64,000 nt of DNA from Halobacillus shinanisalinarum (lineage in GTDB: Bacteria; Bacillota; Bacilli; Bacillales; Halobacillaceae): positions 186,001-250,000 of the forward strand of contig NZ_CP095074.1 in the NCBI RefSeq assembly GCF_022919835.1. Direction: 5' to 3'. Positions 27,666-35,783 of the stretch are shown in pieces. How positions within the stretch are numbered: position 1 is the stretch's first letter; each line of letters opens with the position of its first letter. The notes below the pieces were generated by a model. That model saw nothing but the letters and a program-made list of their open reading frames with translations. It ran no database searches and was not told where the DNA came from. Both the position numbers and the translations under genes were made by a program.

Positions 27666-27708
27666 AGTAAAAAAGTGTTTACGCTCGTGGATGATACGAG
27701 CGATAAAC
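27666..27708 (-). terminator. Terminator overlapping the xerD 3' end
   Basis: On the minus strand GTTTATCGCTCGT pairs with ACGAGCGTAAAC (one bulge), followed by ACTTTTTTAC. The stem includes the last xerD codons. Confidence 0.6.
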
Positions 27709-28566
27709 ATCTTTGAGTCGAGCTTTTGACACGTGTGTATAAATTTGAGTAGTGGAAATATCAGCATGACCAAGCATCTCTTGTACGGCTCTCAAATCTG
27801 CTCCATTTTCTAATAAATGAGTCGCAAAAGAGTGTCTCAGCGTATGTGGTGTAATTTCTTTTGTGACCCCTGCTTCAATAGCAACCGCTTTCAGTATCTT
27901 CCAAAAACCCTGTCTTGACAGTGGATGGCCATGATGATTGACGAATAGTTCATCTGTTTTTTTCTGTTTAACCAGTTTCGCTCGTGATCCATCCAAGTAG
28001 ACTTCTACTGCCTCTTTCGCTAGATCGCCAAGTGGAATAATTCGTTCTTTGGACCCTTTCCCCATACAACGTACAAATCCCATTGTTAAATGCAGATCAC
28101 TTACCTTTAATGTAATCAGCTCTGTAACGCGCAACCCTGTTGCATAAAGCATCTCAAGCATGGCTTTATTTCTTGCCTTCAAAGCGCCGTTTGCTTTCAC
28201 ATTTAACAGCTTGTCTACATCTTCTGAAGACAACACCTTAGGAAGTTTACGTTCTTTTTTTGGAGTCTCTATATGTAGGCTTGGATCATGATTTGTCACC
28301 TTTTCACGAACCAAGAACTGGTGAAATAAACGAATAGAAGAAAGTAACCGAGCAAGCGTGGCTGCTGATCTTCCTTTATCATTCAGTTCGTATAAGTATT
28401 TCATGATATGGGCACGCGTAACATGATCCCAGTCGCTTATACTTTCTTTCGTTTGCAAGAAGCTTTGATATTGAAGTAAATCCCGCTGATAAGACTGTAT
28501 TGTATTTGAGGATAACCCTCGTTCAACTGTTAAAAAGTGAAAGAAATCTTCCAAAGCAAATTTCAT
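27679..28566 (-). CDS. xerD: Tyrosine recombinase XerD
   Basis: A 295-residue site-specific recombinase that resolves chromosome dimers at dif (RipX in B. subtilis). An N-terminal SAM-like DNA-binding domain ([20 protein letters not shown]) precedes the catalytic domain with Arg in [23 protein letters not shown] (His and Arg), the second His in MLGHADIST, and the nucleophile Tyr in TTQIYTHVS. The ATG at 28566 follows TTAGGAGAG. It directly follows yqzK as in B. subtilis. Confidence 0.95.
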   Translation of the reverse strand: MKFALEDFFHFLTVERGLSSNTIQSYQRDLLQYQSFLQTKESISDWDHVTRAHIMKYLYELNDKGRSAATLARLLSSIRLFHQFLVREKVTNHDPSLHIETPKKERKLPKVLSSEDVDKLLNVKANGALKARNKAMLEMLYATGLRVTELITLKVSDLHLTMGFVRCMGKGSKERIIPLGDLAKEAVEVYLDGSRAKLVKQKKTDELFVNHHGHPLSRQGFWKILKAVAIEAGVTKEITPHTLRHSFATHLLENGADLRAVQEMLGHADISTTQIYTHVSKARLKDVYRSYHPRA

Positions 28567-28571
28567 GCTCT

Positions 28572-28790
28572 TTACTCTCCTAATCGAAAGAAAATCGAAA
28601 GACGATCCGTCCACTCTGACTCTACCGGGCTTACAACTTTAACTGCAGCTCCATCTGGAGGATCATAACGATGCTGTCTCTCATATTCTTGATGAATCAT
28701 TTGTAAGGCTGCATAAAAAACGCATGTACATAAAGTAAATACAATAAGAACCTTTACTAAGTCTTGTAGACTTTGCTTGATCTTAGACAT
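28572..28790 (-). CDS. yqzK: YqzK-like protein (DUF4227)
   Basis: A 72-residue protein with one N-terminal membrane segment ([22 protein letters not shown]) and a short soluble tail containing [13 protein letters not shown], a stretch typical of the family. Its function is unknown. It lies between fur and xerD with five bases to the xerD start, the same setting as B. subtilis yqzK. Confidence 0.85.
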   Translation of the reverse strand: MSKIKQSLQDLVKVLIVFTLCTCVFYAALQMIHQEYERQHRYDPPDGAAVKVVSPVESEWTDRLSIFFRLGE

Positions 28791-29051
28791 GATACCACTC
28801 CTCTAAGTAAAACTTGTTTATAAAAGGATATGCCTAAAATCAATATAAATATACATATAGATTCCTATATACTATTAACGTACATGATTTTAATTTATTT
28901 GTAAATAGGAGGCTATGGAACATACGTTAGCCGCTCTGCTATTTTCAATTACTATACCAAACCTTGCTAAACTAAAGGATACTTACCTGTACGAATAAAG
29001 AAAATCATTAATCACCTATTTTCAGAATGAGAGAAACTGAATAGTGTCATT
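28791..29051. other. Intergenic region between yqzK and fur
   Basis: AT-rich. On the plus strand, AGGAGG followed closely by an ATG at 28914 opens a 27-codon frame (MEHTLAALLF...), but the spacing of two bases is poor and the peptide is not recognised, so I do not call a gene. The rest shows nothing further apart from the fur terminator at its right end. Confidence 0.45.
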
Positions 29052-29089
29052 ATAAAACCGCTATAAAGATAGATTCATAGCGGTTTTAT
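29052..29089 (-). terminator. Terminator of fur
   Basis: ATAAAACCGCTAT and ATAGCGGTTTTAT form a perfect 13-bp stem around a 12-base loop. On the minus strand it lies 20 bases after the fur stop; the T-run is part of the stem end. Confidence 0.75.
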
Positions 29090-29108
29090 CGGAATCAATT
29101 CTAATTAA

Positions 29109-29573
29109 CTACGAAGTACTGTTTGTGGTTACGGCTGCCTTTTTACATACACGGCAGATTCCGTGGAAGGTTAAACGATGGTCTTTGACTTGAAAATCCC
29201 ATTGTCCTTCTATCATTTTCTCTACATCACCCAATAGGTCTTCCTCTATTTCTTCGACCGACCCACATTCAATACATACGAGATGATGGTGAAAATGCTC
29301 TGCCCCCTCTTTACGAAGGTCGTAACGTGATACCCCATCACCAAAGTTTATTTTATCCACAACTTTTAGCTCTGATAGTAATTCTAGAGTACGATATACT
29401 GTTGCAAGACCGATCTCAGGCGCTTTCTCTTTTACGAGGAGGTAAACGTCTTCGGCACTTAAATGGTCTTCTTCATTTTCTAAAAGTACTCTCACTGTTG
29501 CTTCACGTTGTGGTGTTAACTTATAACTTTGGGAATGTAGTTGCTTCTTAATCCGTTCAATGCGATGCTCCAT
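29109..29573 (-). CDS. fur: Ferric uptake regulator Fur
   Basis: A 154-residue metal-dependent repressor of the Fur family. The winged-helix domain (KLTPQREATVRVLLENEEDHLSAEDVYL, then GLATVYRTLELLSE) is followed by the metal-binding dimer domain with HFHHHLVCIECG and a second CxxC (CRVC), which form the structural zinc site. Its place next to yqzK-xerD and spoIIM corresponds to B. subtilis fur, not perR or zur. I start at 29573, after GGGAGGGAG; the frame is open to 29633. Confidence 0.94.
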   Translation of the reverse strand: MEHRIERIKKQLHSQSYKLTPQREATVRVLLENEEDHLSAEDVYLLVKEKAPEIGLATVYRTLELLSELKVVDKINFGDGVSRYDLRKEGAEHFHHHLVCIECGSVEEIEEDLLGDVEKMIEGQWDFQVKDHRLTFHGICRVCKKAAVTTNSTS

Positions 29574-29604
29574 CTCGTTCTCCCTCCCTCGTAATTCCAA
29601 CTTT

Positions 29605-29633
29605 ATTATAAGCAGAGACAGAACGAGTGTCAA
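29605..29633 (-). promoter_or_regulatory. Sigma-A promoter of fur
   Basis: On the minus strand TTGACA (29628-29633) and TATAAT (29605-29610) are exactly 17 bases apart: a perfect consensus promoter, 31 bases before the fur ATG. Confidence 0.9.
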
Positions 29634-29647
29634 ATTAAAATAATTAC

Positions 29648-29670
29648 AAAGTGTTAATGATAATCACTTT
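29648..29670. promoter_or_regulatory. 23-bp palindrome upstream of the fur promoter (candidate PerR/Fur operator)
   Basis: The site runs AAAGTG...CACTTT with a TTAATGATAAT core and is nearly self-complementary across all 23 positions. The core includes TGATAAT, the half site of Fur boxes, and the site lies just upstream of the -35 element. PerR controls fur in B. subtilis, so PerR or Fur binding is a fair guess. Confidence 0.6.
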
Positions 29671-29686
29671 AAATTAGGTATGATTA

Positions 29687-30325
29687 TTATTTATAAATCC
29701 ATTGAATAACAACTTCAAATATGGGATTAGCAATAAATACTTCCACTACAGAGGCACCCATCAATACAAGCAAAAGAATGCCGAACATGGCGCTATAGCG
29801 GCCAAAAGCTTGAATAATAGGCTGATGTACGCGTCGGATAAATAGCTGTTTACACAGTGTTAAAGAGAAAATCAGTGCTAATGCCCCCGCGATTAAATAA
29901 ACAGGAATAACTAATAAATTTTGTGGGGCAATAGAAGCTGAGGACAATAGTAATCCGTACCAGCCCATTTGATTGACGAGGAACCCTACAGAGAAGCCCA
30001 CGACAAGCCCTTTAATAAACAATAGAACAGTGATAATTGGCATACCGACAATTGATATTCCCAGTAAAAACAGTAACAGCATATATTTAATATGATAGAG
30101 AATGCTATCCTTCAACAAGGTCGTCTTCGCTTGTCCTTCCACTCCTACAATTTGCTGAAAGAATTGCTCTAGATAGAAGAACAGATCTTGCTTTTGAACA
30201 AAATTCATACTGTTAACGATCACAGCACCAAAGATCATTCCCATAATGAATAATACGAAAATAAACACAAATATGCTCATATGGTTGTGAACGTCTTTCC
30301 TCACCATTTTTACGCCCTGTTGCAT
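29687..30325 (-). CDS. spoIIM: Stage II sporulation protein M
   Basis: A 212-residue membrane protein of the SpoIIDMP complex that drives engulfment of the forespore by peptidoglycan remodelling. Five to six membrane segments are visible, the first reading FVFIFVLFIMGMIFGAVIVNSM, which is highly typical. I prefer the ATG at 30325, preceded by AAAGGATG, over that at 30346. The gene lies between fur and yqxK as in B. subtilis. Confidence 0.93.
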   Translation of the reverse strand: MQQGVKMVRKDVHNHMSIFVFIFVLFIMGMIFGAVIVNSMNFVQKQDLFFYLEQFFQQIVGVEGQAKTTLLKDSILYHIKYMLLLFLLGISIVGMPIITVLLFIKGLVVGFSVGFLVNQMGWYGLLLSSASIAPQNLLVIPVYLIAGALALIFSLTLCKQLFIRRVHQPIIQAFGRYSAMFGILLLVLMGASVVEVFIANPIFEVVIQWIYK

Positions 30326-30396
30326 GGATTCTTCATCCTTTCTCATAAACGATCTATGATTAATCTATGATGAAAGGACAAGAAATAGACCATGAT

Positions 30397-31572
30397 TTAC
30401 GAGAGTTTTGGCTGTATCTTTCCGTACACTCCTCCTCCGCCTTCTATAATCTCAAGCTCGCCTTCTCTCATGCTCACAATAGCAGCAGCTACATTTTTGG
30501 GTACGACCTCTATCATATCCTGGTAATTTATCTCATGGATGATAGCCATTTCTGTACCAAAGGCTTCCAGTATCTTCTCATACGTTTTATGTCCTACGCC
30601 TGGAAGATAGTCTAAAGGCACCTGGTAAATGTAATCAGGTCGCTGTGGAGCTAATGAAGCACTGATCAATTCTTCAATTCGATCCGCTACACCCTTAACC
30701 ATCTTCTTCGAGCCGCAAGCTTTACACGTTCGGTCTGACGGTGAACCTGGATGAAAGCAGACAGCGCAAACGGTTCTATGGTATTTACCCAGCTTAGGAT
30801 TCATCCCGAAATTTTTCCTAACACCTCTTCCCCCCGTTTGCTTCAATGCTTTTCCAAACTCTAAAAAGGAGGCATGATTCAAATCAACGAGTTGATATTC
30901 TCGTGCCAGCCTGATCGCCGAGTGAGCATCTGAATTCGTTAGAAAAGGATAATGATGAAGTTCTTCAATTTGATCGGCCATCTCTGTGTCTGAACTTAAC
31001 CCAAGTTCAACTGCGTCAATGCGATCCGCATCAAACACCTCCCGCAAACTTGTTTTAACACCTTTTCCGTACATGCTCTTAAACGGGGTAAACACATGGG
31101 CAGGAATAAACCAGCCACCATGCTCATGAACATACCCTTGCAGTTCTCGTCCTGTTCCGTAAAACCTTTGGGAACTTAAGTTGATGTTGGTCATTTTATG
31201 TGCTAGCCATTCTGTGAATGCCTTCATTTTCTCTATGGTTGGAAAATAACAAAGAACATGGATTGGCCCGCTAGATGCCGCATCATAAATTTCAATCTCT
31301 GAACCGAGGAGAAGGACAGTGTCTTCAAAGCGAACGCCTCCCTCTGCAAGTTCTTTGGCCCCGCCGTGCTCTACCAAATAGATCAGCTCTTCTTGCACAG
31401 CCGGAACATGGGCATCAATGACGCCGACAATGTCTAATCCCTTCCGACGACTCGCCTGTTCCAAAATGGCTGTAATCGTTAATGACTTTGAGCCGGTAAT
31501 CTTAACAGGTTTCCCATACCAATCACTTCCTACATGCACATGCAGGTCGACGAAATACGAGCTGATACTCAT
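30397..31572 (-). CDS. yqxK: PHP-domain protein, EndoQ-like deaminated-DNA endonuclease (YqxK)
   Basis: A 391-residue PHP-type metal hydrolase similar to endonuclease Q, which nicks DNA next to uracil, hypoxanthine and related damaged bases. Metal-binding motifs are DLHVHVGSD at the N-terminus and LTNSDAHSA in the middle. A zinc-finger-like module (CAVCFHPGSPSDRTCKACG) and a helix-hairpin-helix (YLPGVGHKTYEKILEAFG) follow, as in EndoQ proteins. Its start overlaps nudF by four bases, so it is made along with a Nudix enzyme. The B. subtilis protein in this place is YqxK. Function is inferred from the family. Confidence 0.85.
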   Translation of the reverse strand: MSISSYFVDLHVHVGSDWYGKPVKITGSKSLTITAILEQASRRKGLDIVGVIDAHVPAVQEELIYLVEHGGAKELAEGGVRFEDTVLLLGSEIEIYDAASSGPIHVLCYFPTIEKMKAFTEWLAHKMTNINLSSQRFYGTGRELQGYVHEHGGWFIPAHVFTPFKSMYGKGVKTSLREVFDADRIDAVELGLSSDTEMADQIEELHHYPFLTNSDAHSAIRLAREYQLVDLNHASFLEFGKALKQTGGRGVRKNFGMNPKLGKYHRTVCAVCFHPGSPSDRTCKACGSKKMVKGVADRIEELISASLAPQRPDYIYQVPLDYLPGVGHKTYEKILEAFGTEMAIIHEINYQDMIEVVPKNVAAAIVSMREGELEIIEGGGGVYGKIQPKLS

Positions 31573-32117
31573 CTATTTTCCTCTCGCAATTTTAAATAGA
31601 GTAGAGCATAGGCCGTCTTGGCATCGTGAATTCGTTGCTCTACAGAAAGCTGCTCTGCCTCTTCTAAAGTTAATTCACGCACTTCTACAAATTCATCCTC
31701 ATCCATATCCACTGCTTTTTCTAACGGCTTAACTCGATCGGTAAAGTACAGATGGACGAGTTCATCAGCAAATCCCGGAGATGTATAGAACGATGTAATG
31801 AGCTTGAGTTGGTCTGTTGTGTAGCCTGTTTCTTCTTCCAGTTCTCGGAGTGCAGTAATTTCAGGCTTCTCGCCCTCTTCCAGCTTTCCGGCCGGTATTT
31901 CTAAAATACTCTTCTCTAGTGCCTTACGATACTGTTCTACAAACACGATCTTTCCTTCATCCGTTAATGCGATAACAGCTACGGCGCCTGGATGCTTAAT
32001 CAATTCCCGTTTAGATGTTTGTCCATCGGGTAAAGTAACACTGTCTATCTGCAGCTGGACAATCTTACCTTTATATATGACTTCTGTATTAATTGTTTTT
32101 TCTTCAAATTTATTCAA
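31569..32117 (-). CDS. nudF: ADP-ribose pyrophosphatase (Nudix)
   Basis: A 182-residue Nudix hydrolase that cleaves ADP-ribose to AMP and ribose-5-phosphate. The Nudix box is complete: GKLEEGEKPEITALRELEEE followed by TGY. The N-terminal part, with GAVAVIALTDEGKIVFVEQYR, is typical of the ADPRase subgroup. It overlaps yqxK by four bases and is divergent from yqkF. Order nudF-yqxK is conserved in Bacillus. Confidence 0.93.
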   Translation of the reverse strand: MNKFEEKTINTEVIYKGKIVQLQIDSVTLPDGQTSKRELIKHPGAVAVIALTDEGKIVFVEQYRKALEKSILEIPAGKLEEGEKPEITALRELEEETGYTTDQLKLITSFYTSPGFADELVHLYFTDRVKPLEKAVDMDEDEFVEVRELTLEEAEQLSVEQRIHDAKTAYALLYLKLREENR

Positions 32118-32205
32118 ACAACTTCATCCTCTCTTTATATCTATATGTTAGTTTATCATAGAGGAAGATAGACACGACTTACAAACGGAAAGGAATGATA
32201 CTAAT

Positions 32206-33126
32206 ATGAATAAACGCAAGGTAGGTTCATCAGATTTATATGTATCTGAACTAAGCTTAGGCTGCATGTCTCTCGGCAAGGAGAAGGAGAAAGCCAAATC
32301 CATCATTGACCGTGCTCTCGAAGCTGGAATCAATTATTTAGATACAGCTGATCTTTATGATTTTGGAAGAAATGAAGAGATTGTTGGAGAGGCCATTCAA
32401 GGTCGTCGAGAGGATCTAATCATTGGTACGAAGGCAGGAAATAGATTCAGCCAAGGAGAAGAAGGATGGTCATGGGATCCCTCTAAAGCTCATATCAAAA
32501 CAGCTGTAAAAGACAGTCTGAAGCGTTTAGGGACAGATTATATAGACTTATACCAGCTACACGGCGGAACGATTGATGATCCAATTGATGAAACGATCGA
32601 AGCCTTTGAAGAGCTGAAGCAAGACGGATTGATCCGAGAATATGGAATATCATCCATCCGACCAAATGTCATTCGAGAGTATGTTGAAAAATCAAGCATA
32701 GTCAGCGTTATGATGCAATACAATGCACTAGACAGAAGACCTGAAGAAGAAGTCCTCGATTTACTCAAGGACAATCAAATCAGCATTTTGGCACGCGGTC
32801 CACTCGCGAAAGGAATGCTGACTTCTAAAGGCCGCCAAGTCGCGCAAAACAAAGCTAAGGACGGGTTTCTTGATTATAGCTATGAAGAAATATTAGCTAT
32901 TACGGAAAAGTGGCAATCATTTGAAAGCGACGCACGATCTGCTTCCGCTCTAGCGCTAGAATACACTCTCCAAAAAGAAACAGTGGCATCAGCTGTGTTT
33001 GGAGCGAGCTCCCTTAAACAGTTAAACGATAATTTGAGCTACCTCGAGGCTGACCCGTTGCCTAAACACTTATACGATGACATTCAATCTCTAACAAAAG
33101 CAGTCACGTATGATAAACATCGATAA
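32206..33126 (+). CDS. yqkF: Aldo-keto reductase YqkF
   Basis: A 306-residue NAD(P)H-dependent aldo-keto reductase. The catalytic set is visible: Asp and Tyr in YLDTADLYDFGRNEEIVG, Lys in IIGTKAG, and His in LYQLHGG. The C-terminal cofactor region contains VFGASSLKQLNDN. Natural substrate is unknown. It is divergently placed from nudF and closed by a terminator shared with yqkE; B. subtilis yqkF has the same neighbours and length. Confidence 0.9.
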   Translation: MNKRKVGSSDLYVSELSLGCMSLGKEKEKAKSIIDRALEAGINYLDTADLYDFGRNEEIVGEAIQGRREDLIIGTKAGNRFSQGEEGWSWDPSKAHIKTAVKDSLKRLGTDYIDLYQLHGGTIDDPIDETIEAFEELKQDGLIREYGISSIRPNVIREYVEKSSIVSVMMQYNALDRRPEEEVLDLLKDNQISILARGPLAKGMLTSKGRQVAQNKAKDGFLDYSYEEILAITEKWQSFESDARSASALALEYTLQKETVASAVFGASSLKQLNDNLSYLEADPLPKHLYDDIQSLTKAVTYDKHR

Positions 33127-33148
33127 CAACAAATAATACAACTAACAT

Positions 33149-33191
33149 AAGAAATAACGCCCCTCCTATTAAAGGATGGGCGTTATTTCTT
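33149..33191. terminator. Bidirectional terminator between yqkF and yqkE
   Basis: AAGAAATAACGCCC and GGGCGTTATTTCTT form a perfect 14-bp stem with A-rich and T-rich arms suited to both directions. Its right arm includes the yqkE stop codon. Confidence 0.8.
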
Positions 33192-33407
33192 GAATGACTT
33201 CCAGTCTAAATCACTTTCATTTAACAACTCTTCAAAACTTTTGTTCGCTTCTTTCCGTTCTCTCTCTTCCATTCTTTGCCGTCGTTGCTGTTTCTGCCTC
33301 TCCTCTTCTTGGTGCTTCAGCTCTGACTTTTTAGATCGAAGCTTCTCAACCATGTCTTTGTTGAGTTGTTCACTCAAAGAACCTTCATTCTTGGATTTTT
33401 TGCTCAT
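33183..33407 (-). CDS. yqkE: YqkE-like protein (DUF3886)
   Basis: A 74-residue, very charged protein (many K, E, R and Q) that would form one long helix or coiled coil (residues 15-58). It ends SFEELLNESDLDWKSFKK, which fits the DUF3886 family to which B. subtilis YqkE belongs. Function unknown. Its start overlaps the yqkB stop by four bases. Confidence 0.85.
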   Translation of the reverse strand: MSKKSKNEGSLSEQLNKDMVEKLRSKKSELKHQEEERQKQQRRQRMEERERKEANKSFEELLNESDLDWKSFKK

Positions 33408-33739
33408 AATGGCACCTCATTCTTAATCGTTCCAGTGGGAATAATCGGGTTTAATACACCATTAGGACTGGTAAGACGAAAGGAACCTTTGACAAAATCT
33501 AACTTCATATCCGGTTTAAAAAAAGTAGTCTGCTGACGGTCAATGATAACCTTATAATCAATGTTTTCAACCGTTTCATCGGTATCTTCAAACATTTTAT
33601 CTGTCAACCTGATCGTTGGCTGACCGTTTACTCCACAGCCCAATCCCTCTGTATCGTAAAATAAGCGAAGATAAGAATGACTTTCATCTTTTAGCAGTTC
33701 CAACTGTTCTTTTGCAACGTCAGTAATTGTTAATTTCAT
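33404..33739 (-). CDS. yqkB: HesB/IscA-like protein YqkB
   Basis: A 111-residue protein of the HesB/IscA-like fold. The start MKLTITDVAKEQLELL and the middle LRLFYDTEGLGCGVNGQPTI are family features, but only one cysteine (GCG) is present and the C-terminal CxC pair of true A-type iron-sulfur carriers is missing. A role in iron-sulfur delivery is thus uncertain. Same neighbours as B. subtilis yqkB. Confidence 0.85.
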   Translation of the reverse strand: MKLTITDVAKEQLELLKDESHSYLRLFYDTEGLGCGVNGQPTIRLTDKMFEDTDETVENIDYKVIIDRQQTTFFKPDMKLDFVKGSFRLTSPNGVLNPIIPTGTIKNEVPL

Positions 33740-33835
33740 TGTCCATCACCCCTATTTGCCTCTATCATAAGAAATCAGCGGCTCTTGTGCAATGGTTTTG
33801 CTTATTATTCCTCTACGATCTTCTCTTGCCCTGGA

Positions 33836-34630
33836 TTACTTTTGATTAAATTGTCGTACTAACGCTTTTTCCATGAGTGCTGGAGCTAGTTGATAAACTT
33901 TACTTCCTGAATCCATCCATGCCGGTAAGTTAATTTCCCGCCGCTTCGTAAATAAGTGTTTTACGACCGTAAAAGCCACATTGTTAGGATCAAGCATCAT
34001 CTTATCAACGGCTTGCTCATAACCGCCAGAAGGATCTGCTTCTTTAAAGAAATTTGTCCGAACAGGTCCGAGGTTGACTGATGTAACATACACCCCGTCT
34101 TTTTCAACCTCCATACGTAAAGCGTTGGTAAAACCGATGACGGCATGCTTAGATGCTGAGTAAACGGCTGATTTAGGTGTGGCAATCTTCCCTGCCTGCG
34201 AAGCAATATTTACGATGTGCCCTTGTTTTCGGTTCAAGAAATGTGGCAAAAGTTGATGTGTGGTTCGGATTAATGATTTGACGTTGACACCAAGCATCCG
34301 GTCAATATCCTGCCATTTTGCCTCAGACACATAATCGAAAACAGCCATCCCCGCATTGTTAATAAGTGCATCTAAAGGACCGTGCTCAAAGCAAATACGG
34401 TCAACAACATCTTTCCAGGCAGGATCGTTTGATAGATCCGCCTCATACCAATAACAGGGAACGTCAAATTGCTGCTCTATCTGTTGTGAAATGATTTGTA
34501 ATCGCTCCACCGACCGCGCAGCGAGAATAGGTATTCCCCCTTCCCTTGCTACATGGATAGCAAGATACATCCCGATCCCGGTTGAAGCTCCTGTAATTAA
34601 AATATTTTTACCAACCACATGACTATTCAT
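33836..34630 (-). CDS. yqjQ: Short-chain dehydrogenase YqjQ
   Basis: A 264-residue SDR oxidoreductase with NAD(P) motif ILITGASTGIG, the NNAG motif, and the catalytic Ser and YxxxK pair in ASQAGKIATPKSAVYSASKH. It belongs to the DltE/YqjQ-like classical SDRs; the substrate is unknown. The ATG at 34630 comes directly after the yqjP stop at 34636; a GTG at 34639 would give three extra residues. It is coupled to yqjP as in B. subtilis. Confidence 0.88.
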   Translation of the reverse strand: MNSHVVGKNILITGASTGIGMYLAIHVAREGGIPILAARSVERLQIISQQIEQQFDVPCYWYEADLSNDPAWKDVVDRICFEHGPLDALINNAGMAVFDYVSEAKWQDIDRMLGVNVKSLIRTTHQLLPHFLNRKQGHIVNIASQAGKIATPKSAVYSASKHAVIGFTNALRMEVEKDGVYVTSVNLGPVRTNFFKEADPSGGYEQAVDKMMLDPNNVAFTVVKHLFTKRREINLPAWMDSGSKVYQLAPALMEKALVRQFNQK

Positions 34631-34635
34631 AACGA

Positions 34636-35601
34636 TCACCCATTTACATAATATATTTTTTGTTTATCTTGTTCCGTCGTTTCTACAAGGTGCTGCTCCT
34701 CCAGGTAATCAAGCTGTCCGATCGTTTCAGACATCGTCAGCCCAAATTGACTTTTTATTTGCTTTGGAAACAGCTTCTCACATATTTCATAAGCACGTAA
34801 AGGACCTTTTTCAATCATCCTAAGTACTTTGTGGGCGCGCTCTTCTTGCCTTTTCAAGCGATGTTCAATCAACTCCTTCACTTGACCAAAACATTTCCCA
34901 TGGCCAGGATAGACTGTAGCGATGGTGTAGTCTGCTAACTTTTGCATTGAATGACGATACTGCAATAACGGTTTTGGTCGTCCCTCCCCTTCTGTGTATG
35001 AGGGCTCAAGTAGGGGATTAGAGGAAATGTGAGCAAGTAAATGATCCCCGCCAATCATTGCCCCATCAGTTTCTCTTACAAATGAAAGATGTGACTGGGC
35101 ATGTCCTGGTGTTTCGATAACCTGCCAATCCAGATGTCCAGGCAAGCGATCTCCTTCAAGCAGTTCTTGAGTCAATGTACCTTGTGAACTCCACTGTAAA
35201 GGTTTCCGCAAGCCTTTAAGTAAATGAAAATAGCTAGAAGGCACACCTGCTTCGAAATACATCTCCTCAAAAAACTGCTCATACTTGATAAAGAAACGAT
35301 CCTCCCTTTCAAGCCACGGACGCAATTTAGGATGGGCTGCTACATTACGAATATGGGGAAAATATTCAACCAGCCCCATATGATCAGGATGGTGATGTGT
35401 GAGAATGATTTGCTCCACATCCTCGGAGCTGTAACCAAGCTGCTTTAACTGAACTTGCAGCGACTGCCATGCCTCCTCTGTCTTTATACCTGCATCAACA
35501 AGTGTAAGCATCTCCCCTTCAAGCAAGTATGTATGAACATCCCCAACTGCATACGGAGTTGGTAATGTAAATTGATGGATGATATCTTTTAGCGTTTTCA
35601 T
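34636..35601 (-). CDS. yqjP: Metallo-beta-lactamase fold hydrolase YqjP
   Basis: A 321-residue MBL-fold enzyme. The zinc motif is ILTHHHPDHMG, with further ligands in ETPGHAQSHLSF and TVYPGHGK; the C-terminal third (about residues 230-321) is a winged-helix-like domain common to the hydroxyacylglutathione-hydrolase-like or LACTB2 group. Substrate unknown. I use the ATG at 35601, preceded by TTTGGAGG, instead of 35634. Operon with yqjQ. Confidence 0.88.
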   Translation of the reverse strand: MKTLKDIIHQFTLPTPYAVGDVHTYLLEGEMLTLVDAGIKTEEAWQSLQVQLKQLGYSSEDVEQIILTHHHPDHMGLVEYFPHIRNVAAHPKLRPWLEREDRFFIKYEQFFEEMYFEAGVPSSYFHLLKGLRKPLQWSSQGTLTQELLEGDRLPGHLDWQVIETPGHAQSHLSFVRETDGAMIGGDHLLAHISSNPLLEPSYTEGEGRPKPLLQYRHSMQKLADYTIATVYPGHGKCFGQVKELIEHRLKRQEERAHKVLRMIEKGPLRAYEICEKLFPKQIKSQFGLTMSETIGQLDYLEEQHLVETTEQDKQKIYYVNG

Positions 35602-35757
35602 AAAAATGCCTCCAAATAATGAATATCCATTCATTTTTATTTTCTATTGTACCATTGTTTTGAAAGATGTCCCACTAAGCAATGATTCCCTATAGGTTGT
35701 TCAACCTTCTTGCTTTTAATTTGGCAACTTATTGAATACTCACCTATTAAAGAATAT

Positions 35758-35783
35758 AGAAACCGCCACATATGGCGGTTTCT
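35758..35783 (-). terminator. Hairpin at the yqjN 3' end, probable terminator
   Basis: AGAAACCGCCA and TGGCGGTTTCT form a perfect 11-bp stem around CATA. It overlaps the yqjN stop; the T-run afterward is short. Confidence 0.6.
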
